From Bubalus kerabau (Eukaryota; Chordata; Mammalia; Artiodactyla; Bovidae): 64,000 bases of DNA. The stretch covers positions 27,975,501 through 28,039,500 of the forward strand of contig NC_073634.1 in NCBI RefSeq assembly GCF_029407905.1, given 5' to 3'. The position numbers were made by a program, and so were the translations under genes. Under the pieces are notes generated by a model, which saw only the letters and a list, made by a program, of their open reading frames with translations, was not told the DNA's origin and did no database searches. Below are positions 56,370-64,000 of this stretch, piece by piece. Numbering within the stretch: position 1 is the stretch's first letter; the number at the start of each line of letters is the position of its first letter.

Positions 56370-56588
56370 ATAGCATTGTCATAGCAAAAAAATTGGAAAA
56401 AACCTGAAAGCACATCAGCAAGCAGTTGATGAGTGAATTGAGGTTTATTTAGTAATGGAGTATTTACAACAATTAAAATGAATTTAATTTACAATTAAAA
56501 GAATGAAATAGGGCTATATGTAGCAGAGATAAACCTCAAAAATAGTATTGAATAAAGAAAAAGTATGATCAACTGATAAAGTTTACAG
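56370..56588 (+). mobile_element. Old L1 3' fragment, sense
   Basis: GCAAAAAAATTGGAAAAAACC, a decayed CATCAGCAAGCAGTTG, and AAAAGAATGAAATAGGGC follow the L1 3' UTR/ORF2 end order. Confidence 0.6.
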
Positions 56589-56590
56589 TG

Positions 56591-56750
56591 GGGACTTCCC
56601 TGGTGGTCCAGTGGTTAAGACTTTGCCTTCCAATGAAGGGGGTATGGGTTCAAACCCTAGTTGGGGAGTTAGGATCCCATATGCCTGTCACCAAAAAATC
56701 AGAAGCAATATTGTGATAAATTCAATAAAGACTTTAAAAAAAAGAAAAAA
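56591..56750 (+). mobile_element. CHR-2-like SINE
   Basis: GGGGACTTCCCTGGTGGTCC head, GGGTTCAAACCCTAGTTGG box, and the 3' part GCAATATTGTGATAAATTCA followed by A-rich sequence. Confidence 0.88.
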
Positions 56751-56911
56751 TTTATAATATGCAAACAATGTCTTATTATTTCATTAATGGGCTTATGTAT
56801 GCACATGCATATTATGTGTGCATGTATGAGTTCTGGGAATGTATATGGGGGCTCTAATGAAATTATAATATTTATTTCCTTAAAGAATGAACCAAATGTG
56901 GCAAAATATTA

Positions 56912-57087
56912 TCTTTTTAGTTTTTGATTTATTTTATTGAAATATGTTTGATTTACAATAGTATATTAGTTTCAGGTGTACAACATAGTGTTTCAGTATT
57001 TTTATAGATTATATTCCATCTAAAGTTATTACAGAGAAATGGCTGTATTTCCCTGTGCTGTACAGTATATACTTATTGCTTCAAACA
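56912..57087 (-). mobile_element. L1 3' end, antisense, short copy
   Basis: TTGATTTACAATAGTATATT, TTTCAGGTGTACAACATAGT and TTCCCTGTGCTGTACAGTAT. Perfect 13-bp duplication TGGCAAAATATTA at 56899-56911 and 57088-57100. Confidence 0.9.
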
Positions 57088-57100
57088 TGGCAAAATATTA

Positions 57101-57589
57101 GAATGAGGTAGATCTGGACGTGATTATAATCATCTCCATTATATTCTCTAATTTTTTGTTGAATGTTTATCATAATGCAAAGGACAGAAGCCCTTAGCCA
57201 CCCTTTGTACTGTTCAGTGTTGGTCACCATGGAAGTTATGCACTGTTATTGGCTGCTAGGCATTCAGACTCCAGAGCCCAGATGCCTAGCCACCAACTGA
57301 TTAGATGAAGAGACTTGGTTAGTGTACATTGCTGGGGAGGAGCCAATCAGTGAAACAGATGAGACTGAAGATTTGGGACTGAATCATTGGTGGAATCGCT
57401 GGCCTGGAGTCTCCAGACAGGTTACCTGGATTTTGGTTTATTTAGTAGGCTTTGCAGTTTCAGATTTATTGTTCTTTCCTTTTCCTGATTGCCAAGGGCC
57501 ATGTTTTCTTTTTTCTTGAAGCCAGCATAAGAGGCACCAAGGAGATACTCCCAGTATCTTTTTCAAGTTTTTTTTTTTTTTATCTAAGT
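57101..57589. other. Intronic sequence, nothing named
   Basis: Contains GGAGGAGCCAATCAGTG and TTGCCAAGGGCCATG motifs that could belong to an old LTR. No termini seen. Confidence 0.4.
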
Positions 57590-58255
57590 ACAAATTAAGA
57601 CCCAATTAAGTACCACTGCACATTCCAGTGCCAAGCATTGGTGAAGAGGTGGGGCAGCCAGCACCCGCATGTCCTATTGGTTGTAGTGCAGGTTGGTACA
57701 GCTGCTCTGGAAAACTGTTTGCTGTCATCTAACACACACATCCCTAAAGTTTCAGACCTAAATCTATACCCAGCATAAATGTGTACATCTGTGTGCCAAA
57801 AGATATGTATACAGATGGCAGCAGTGGTACTATCCGTAGTAGTCCCAGACTGGAAGCATGTTCATCAGCAGTAGGGTTGGGGTGGGACACCATGCCAAGT
57901 AATGCTCCATAGCAAGGAAGACGAATCAACACAGCTACAGCAGGCGGCACGGGTGAACCCACAAACATGGTTTTGAACAAAAGAAGCTGGTTATGAAGAG
58001 TGCACAGTGTGTGATTCTGTTTAAGTTCTCTGATGAGCAAAACTCATTTTGGACGTTAGAATCTGGGATGCTTGCTCCCCTTGCGGAAGCGTAGTGACTG
58101 GGAAGGAGCACAAAGAGTCACCTGAGTGCTGTCAGGATCCGGGTCTCGACCTGCCTGCTGGTGACATGGATGCATTGACTTTGTGGGAACGAAAGAGTGA
58201 TTACAATGTGTACTTTTTGCACGTGTTTCATATTTTAATTACAACCTTAAAAAAA
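57590..58255 (+). mobile_element. Old L1 3' part, sense
   Basis: GGTACAGCTGCTCTGGAAAA, CCAGACTGGAAGCATGTTC, GAACCCACAAACATGG, GAACAAAAGAAGCTGG and TGTGTGATTCTGTTTAAGTT follow the end of L1 ORF2 and 3' UTR. It ends in an A10 run. Confidence 0.72.
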
Positions 58256-58860
58256 AAAATCTTCCTCAGCTAACATGTTAAAGCGTAGACAACAAGCAGG
58301 AAATCTTCTCTTCATGTTTTATTTCTTGAAGTTAGAGTTCTCTATATATGGGAACACCTTCTAAATCATTAAATTTAAATCAGTATTGTGATAATTGTTT
58401 TTCTTTCCTTAAATGGAAATCTATATGTAACTGCAGTTGTAATAGGTTGCTACAGTTGATGATATCTCATTTCAAGGGAAAAACATTACTCGAATTTCAC
58501 CATTTGGGATAAAAAGGTGGTCACAACTTGCTTTACAGTAATAGTCAAATTCTGCATCTAATGTATATCTTATTTTTGAAACACAGTTGTATACCAAATT
58601 GTTAACTACATGAAATTTCACTATAGATCTTTCCCTTGTTAATGCCACACAAGCTTCTTAATTTAATTATAATGACCTATATGTATAGTGAATTGGCTTG
58701 TCATTTCTTAAATTGTAAAGAATATACTTTTTAATGTGATATTTGATTCTTAAACATCAAAGAACTTGTTTGGCTATTACAATTGTTTATTTACTACCCA
58801 GATTTTTTTTTCTTTCAAGATAAAAGAACAGCAGTGCCTTAACCTTTCCTCTTTGTTGTT
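58256..58860. other. Intronic sequence before the last visible exon
   Basis: AT-rich. No repeat recognised. Confidence 0.5.
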
Positions 58861-58873
58861 ATGGTTTATCCAG

Positions 58874-58973
58874 TGCTGTTGGGACATTTGCTCGAGCCCT
58901 TGATTGTAGCAGTTCTGTAAGGCAGCCTAGTTTGCATATGAGTGCAGCTGCAGCTTCTCGAGACATCACCCTG
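58874..58973 (+). CDS. MTA3: MTA3 internal exon (ELM2 domain, continued)
   Basis: A 100-nt exon encoding about residues 201-234. One base completes the Arg codon, then it reads [20 protein letters not shown] and [13 protein letters not shown], ending in phase 0. The acceptor is TTATGGTTTATCCAG and the donor CTG|GTAAGA. The segment [20 protein letters not shown] is very strongly conserved across MTA1, MTA2 and MTA3 and lies in ELM2, close to the deacetylase-contact surface. It is the last exon visible. The following exon should begin FHAMDTL and was not found in the remaining 5.0 kb, so it is probably beyond the window. Confidence 0.95.
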
Positions 58974-59689
58974 GTAAGATGCTGTTTGAAATTTGGGGCT
59001 TATTATTTCTTCTGCTGCTTGTTTAATTTAACAGCTGATACAGCAGTGTTATAGACCAGAGAACTTCCCGGCTCTGAGCCCTGCCATTAGGTTGGATTGG
59101 CTTGGCTGGTCAGTTGACTGGGCTGTCTCATTTCTAAGTCACCCCCTTGTGTTCGTGAACTGAGACAAGCAAGAGTGACTGTTCACTGAGTGGGTACAAA
59201 ATGATTTAAAAAAAAAAAAAAAACATTTTGGAGAAAACAGTTCAATATTCTGATCCACCTGTCCTTTGTGCTTTTTTTGATGTACTGTGTCTATGTATGT
59301 AAATGTTTGTAGCTCACGTGTAGTGCTTTACAATTTTTTTAAGTGAAAGTGACCATTTCTTGAAACCATTGCTATAGGAATCCTTGTGTCATGTCATTAT
59401 TTAGTATCAGTATTTAAAGTTCTTTTTTTCTTTTGTCTGTTCATTAGCAAAAAGTTCTGTTTTCCCAAATTATTTCATTATATTATGGTTGCTATCTTTT
59501 AGGACTGTTTCCTTTCTTCCCTTGGTGATCAATTGAGGCTTTCCACATTCAGTTTATTACACCACTGATGCCTGCTATGGCTAGAGCTTGGCACTTGCTT
59601 CTTGCTCTGCACCCTCCAGCAAAGCAGACCTACATATTTTTGCCTTTTGAACGTCCTTCCTGTATTGATTTCCCCTCCCTCTGAGATAG
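58974..59689. other. Intronic sequence, nothing recognised
   Basis: Contains an A16 run at 59208-59223. Confidence 0.45.
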
Positions 59690-59795
59690 GCATGGTATGA
59701 TACTCATGTTATTAGTACAAATGGGAAAACTGAGGTTTGACAAGGTTAAGTTGTTTGATATTCGTTACAGATAATAAAAGTTAGCATTTTGTTTT
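59690..59795 (-). mobile_element. MIR SINE fragment, antisense
   Basis: GTACAAATGGGAAAACTGAGG and TTTGACAAGGTTAAGTTGTTTG match the reversed MIR core. Confidence 0.65.
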
Positions 59796-60454
59796 CTCAT
59801 GGAGTACAATTACAGGTTTTATTACTTTCTCATTATACTCCAATTTCAAATGTTTTACACAAAATATTTATCATGATAATATAAAAACTTGTACTAGAAT
59901 GTGTGACAAATTTGTTTCTTACAAAGCTTTCTTGTGTTTTTGTACAGTTAGAGGTGTAAACATTAATAGTTTATAGTCTTTAAGGAACCTTTTTCTTTAT
60001 CCTTTCTCAGAGACTAGAATATTATTTATAGAAATGAGTTTTATTATCTTGTTTCTACATTATTTTTTTATGAAAATTTAGGGGTTTCAAGATAGGTTTG
60101 TATTTTGGTTGCTTAGCATTTTTAGATGCAAAAGTATATGTGTGAGTTTATATGAATCAGAACTACATGGAATCTAATCACTATCTGTACACATAAAATT
60201 TTCCCCAATTCTGAAAAAATTCAAAAATAAAGTACAGCAGCAACCAAAAAAAAAAAAAAGTTTTGTCCTCATTACCCAAAGTAGAAAATTCTTATCATTT
60301 GGTTATGTTTCCTTTCAGCCACTTTCTATGCATTGTAAACAATATACTAGCAAATTATAGAATAGTACAGAGGATAAAATAATAATAAAATACCATGCAA
60401 TGCCACATAAAGCAGATTTTAGTATTTTATTTAGTTCTTTGGAGTAAACGGTTT
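59796..60454. other. Intronic sequence with AATAAA and A-tract
   Basis: AAATAAAGTACAGC followed 16 bases later by an A-tract (60246-60259) looks like a retrocopy 3' end, but I could not identify a source or a flanking duplication. Confidence 0.35.
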
Positions 60455-60466
60455 TTCCACCACTAT

Positions 60467-60674
60467 CAGTCAGTTCAGTCGCTCAGTTGTGCCGAGTCTT
60501 TGCAACCCCAGAACTGCAGCACGCCAGGCCTCCCTGTCCATCACCAACTCCTGGAGCTTGCTCAAACTTAAGTGCATCGAGTCAGTGATGCCATCCAACC
60601 ATCTCATCCTTTGCCATCCCCTGCTCCTCCTGTCCTCAGTCCTTCCCAGCATCAGGGTCTTTTCCAATGAGTCA
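60467..60674 (-). mobile_element. BovB 3' fragment, antisense
   Basis: A 208-bp complement of the BovB 3' end. Perfect 12-bp duplication TTCCACCACTAT at 60455-60466 and 60675-60686. Confidence 0.94.
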
Positions 60675-60686
60675 TTCCACCACTAT

Positions 60687-61412
60687 ATTATTGATGAAAT
60701 CTCTAATATTCTCTCCCTAATCTTATTCCCCATCCTCTGTCTGTACCTCTGACCCTGATCACCACTGCCTCCTGAGAAGAGGCAGCTGCTGTATCAAGTG
60801 TACTGTGTATCTAGTCCTGTTTTTCTAGTTGTGCTATGTATTGATGTTTCCAAAAACAACATAAATATTGTCTTACATGTGTTTACCTTTACTTTGTTAC
60901 ATTTTGCTATTTGTTTATTGATGAGATGGCGCCATGTTAATAAATATGTACCTCCTTCACTCACTTTTACTGGTTGGTAATACTTGTAGTATACTTTCAC
61001 AGAATACTACTCCATATTATATATGTATTCTTTTACCAATCAGTGAACATCTGGAGTGCTTGAAAAGCATTTTCCCGTTGCTATTACCCATGATGCTGCA
61101 TTGGGAATTCTAACCCATGTCCTTTCTGAGCATGTGTGCCAGCTTTCTAGGCTGTAATTAGAATTGGAATAATTATTCATAGTGATTCATAGGGTAGTGC
61201 TCATTTTCAGTTTGACCACATGCATCAAAATTATTCTATACACCATACTAGAAATTTGTAATCCTTTAAGCAGTAAATGACTGTACTTCTTTCTACCTCC
61301 ATTTCCTTACATTGTCTTCAACACCTGGACACTTGGTATGTTCAGACTAAAATTTTTTACTAATCTCATGCTATTTTATTTTAATTTATATTTCCCTGAG
61401 TACTTAATGAGG
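60687..61412. other. Intronic sequence, possibly old L1
   Basis: Parts (GAATACTACTCCATATTATA, TTACCAATCAGTGAACATCTGG) resemble decayed L1 3' UTR, but I cannot delimit it. Confidence 0.35.
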
Positions 61413-61577
61413 CTTCGACTTCACTTTCAGTTTTCACTTTCATGCATTGGAGAAGGAAATGGCAACCCACTCCAGTGTTCTTGCCTGGAGAATCCCAGGG
61501 ACGGAGGAGCCTGGTGGGCTGCCGTCTATGGGGTCGCACAGAGTCGGACAGGACTGAAGTGACTTGGCAGCAGCAGC
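61413..61577 (+). mobile_element. Bov-A2 SINE, second monomer only
   Basis: The linker TTCACTTTCATGCATTGG is followed by one Bov-A monomer and a short CAG run (61568-61578). Confidence 0.88.
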
Positions 61578-61579
61578 AT

Positions 61580-64000
61580 GTTTTCATAATGACTCTTCAG
61601 ATTTTTTTCTTTTTTGTATTTTAGATTAATGTATCCTTTGTCCATTCTTCACTTATATTATTTTTCTTTTTTTTTCTAATAGTTTTGAAGTTTTTTTCGT
61701 ATGTAAGACAAATACATTTGGAGTTTATATTTTTAAGAATGAAGTGAGGTAGCAGTCTCATTTTTTTCTCCATATGGAAAATTAATTATTGCAGCATCTT
61801 TTATTGAATTTGTTGTTGCCTCAGAATTTTGTAATGCCTCTTCTGTCTTATTTCCTGATCCTAAAAATGCTTAGGATTCTTAATCTGGTCGCTTGTTTCA
61901 TTGACCTATTTGTCCCTGTGAAAGCACCATACTATACTAAATTTTGATACCTGATAATAAGTTCCACATGACTTTGTTTTTAACATAGAGTTGAAGTCAT
62001 TTAAAAAGAGTGTTTTATACTGTGCCTCCCCTCTCCCTCATGTTTTTCCTAACACTATAACATAACACTGTTGCATATAAAATCTGCAAATTTTTTTTCT
62101 AATGTTGCATGATTTTGCCTTGTGTAGAGAAACTGTTACTTATGTAGTCAGTCTCTTGTGATTTGACAATGTTCTTATAAGATAATGGTTCCCAGATTAT
62201 TAAGGGGGAGGGGGTGCTATCCCTGTTGTAATCCAGCAAATTCCCTCTACACTGAGGAGTGAGAATACAAAGCCAGTTCCTGAGATGGGACAGAGCTCTT
62301 GTGATAAGACAGCTGGGGCTGGGATTTGCCTTAAATTCAGTCTGACAGGTGAAGGGCAGGTGTGTGGGCTCTTGGCTCACAGCTGCGGTGACTCTCTGCT
62401 TCCCACTGCTGGTAACTGGTGGGACAGCGTATGAATTTCTTGGGGAAGAGGGCAGTCTTCAGGATTCAGTATTTGTTTTGGTTCAGTTGAAGGCCGTTGT
62501 AAAAAGAAACATTTTAAAGGGGATGCAATCTTTATATCTTAGTTAGTTTAAACGCATGGTGTGTGTGTGGTTTCAATACTCGCCTGTTACGTGCCATCTG
62601 GTAGGTGCTTTCACCCTCCAGTTGTTACCGTCTCTTCTGTTTGCATTTTGTTTAGTATTTAGCACTTTGGAGTCACTTTTTAATTACATTATTATCTTAA
62701 ATTATGTGTTATATTATAATTTTTTTAAGCATCAGCATGCTCAGAGGCTTAGGAAATTGTGTTTGTATACACCTTGTTTGTACAGCCAGTTTCAGAGACA
62801 GGATTTGGATCTTGACTCCTTCCGAGGAGTTCTCTCCGTCAGATTACCTATTCTGGTTTGTTCTTGTTAAAGTAGCTTGAGTTTAAAGTCTGTCTCAGAT
62901 CAGGCAACACTGACGATTGGTTCTTTTTGTCTACAACATTTATGTGTCTTGGTTTCCTGCTCTACCTAGTCTAGCTTCAACTTCACTTGGACTTTCTGTA
63001 CGTTCTTGTGTTGCGATTGAATTACTTTCAGTTGCATAAAATTGACGTCTTTTAGAAGTCTTGAAAGCAGGGAGAAGTTGCTGCCTCTTGTTATTTCACA
63101 GGTCATGCCTTCACCTTTAATCCTGTTTGCCCAGTGGTATCTGGGCCTACTACTTTGATGCTAAAATACAAGATCTTAAGGCATTTCTATAAAAATGAAT
63201 GGCAGTGGTTTAAAGTTAATATTATGTTGATAATATGAGTTTTGAAGATTGTTTCCAAGAATAATGTGCGAAAGGTTGCTAAGTTGTTCTGTGCCATTAA
63301 ATGACAATGGCTTCATCATTCAGTTGAATTTGAAGAGTTGGGTTCTCATTTTGCTTTCATTGTTCACAGAGCCACAGGTTAGTACCTTTCTCTGTCAGGT
63401 GACCAGACTGTGGATCTGGAGAGCACGGAGAAGAGCAGGGCTGTGGAGCTGCTGCGCCCTAGGCACCCTGTTCAGGTGGTTTTCTCTGTGACTTGTCCTC
63501 TGAGGACTCCAGTTAGCTTTCAGCTGACACATCTGCTTATCCAAGACAGTCTATGCCAGTTTATCAAATCACCAGTAATATTTTGGGAGCAGGTAATTGT
63601 GCTGCCTGCAGGATTGTTGGATCTAACTTCCTCATTTTGAGACCTGTTACAAACATAGCTGGGTTGTGAATTTCAAACCCTACTAGTCTAAGCCATATAA
63701 TAAGATTTATGTTTGTTAAAACATTGACATCACAGAGGCTTCATAGATTTCACCTTAGTTTCACTAAAATGTTAAATATACTTAGTATAATATACAAAGA
63801 AAGGAAAAAAAAAAAAACCAGTTTACAACAATCCCTACAATTCACTCTCCTTTCCTCCTGCATTGTGGATGCAAAATTCCTTGAAACAAAGTAAACCAAG
63901 AGGTGGTTGGTTAAGTAATAGCTGGTGGATGTTCTAGACTGCTCCTTTCTGCTTGTGGCCGGGAGGGCCAAGTGCCACGTGCATTATTAGGCAGTCATTG
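61580..64000. other. Intronic sequence, nothing certain
   Basis: AT-rich; a possible reversed MIR core lies at about 62735-62825 (CTCAGAGGCTTAGGAAATTG, CAGAGACAGGATTTGGATC). The next MTA3 exon was looked for and not seen. The A14 tract near 63808 lacks a source. Confidence 0.4.

Larger units (their letters stand above)
1..64000 (+). other. MTA3: Internal part of the MTA3 transcription unit
   Basis: Five spliceable exons with matching phases lie on the + strand and encode one continuous segment of the MTA3 protein, so I read the whole window as the inside of this gene. Intron sizes are 26,202, 2,205, 15,688 and 3,159 bp, with at least 11.2 kb upstream and 5.0 kb downstream. I found neither the first coding exons nor the exon that should follow (beginning near the motif FHAMDTL), so both ends are outside. 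No promoter, CpG island or 3' UTR of the gene is visible. That the whole window is transcribed is inference from exon order. Confidence 0.93.

Noticed and set aside
58974..64000. Next MTA3 exon (FHAMDTL...)
   Set aside because: I scanned for the expected coding start with an acceptor and did not find it; it is probably downstream of the window.
1..64000. CRISPR array, operon, phage or other prokaryotic system
   Set aside because: No regularly spaced repeats with unique spacers and no dense open frames; the window is mammalian intron sequence.

Overview
The window is nuclear DNA of a bovid ruminant (cattle, buffalo, sheep or goat type). The evidence is the dense mix of ruminant-specific repeats: BovB (RTE) LINEs, Bov-tA and Bov-A2 SINEs, tRNA-Glu-derived CHR SINEs, a bovine-type L1 tail and a class II (ERVK-like) solo LTR. 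It is a typical AT-rich mammalian intron landscape. I found no bacterial genes, CRISPR arrays or free-standing protein-coding genes.

The only host gene I can support is MTA3 (metastasis-associated 1 family member 3), a subunit of the NuRD chromatin-remodelling/deacetylase complex, read on the + strand. Five consecutive internal coding exons are present: 11208-11334, 37537-37600, 39806-39923, 55612-55714 and 58874-58973. Each has AG/GT splice sites. Their phases join without a break (512 nt; with one base from the preceding exon, 171 codons) and encode about residues 64-234: the second half of the BAH domain and most of ELM2. The initiator exons and the exons for the end of ELM2, SANT and the GATA-type zinc finger lie outside the window. 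Exons are under 1% of the window.

Layout: 1-11207 is intron upstream of the first visible exon, with an old antisense L1 carrying nested SINEs and BovB, a solo LTR, a rearranged BovB and a CHR-1 SINE. 11335-37536 is a 26-kb intron holding hAT-Charlie, L1, Bov-A2, Bov-tA, a mariner MITE, a 5S rRNA pseudogene, LTR-like pieces, a BovB nest and a BovB inserted into an LTR-like element. 37601-39805 is a short intron. 39924-55611 is a 15.7-kb intron with four BovB insertions, including an inverted pair and a roughly 4-kb 5'-inverted copy. 55715-58873 and 58974-64000 hold L1, CHR, MIR, BovB and Bov-A fragments.

I did not find an undescribed system. The most interesting items are structural: a nearly complete twin-primed BovB with target-site duplications; a long BovB inverted repeat likely to form intronic dsRNA; inverted BovB copies flanking two small MTA3 exons; a NAGNAG acceptor at the first visible exon; an antisense 5S rRNA pseudogene; and a sense-oriented solo LTR with a TATA-like box and poly(A) signal. 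Repeat family names come from recollection of consensus sequences, not a database search. Target-site duplications, splice sites, reading frames and internal repeats were read directly from the sequence.
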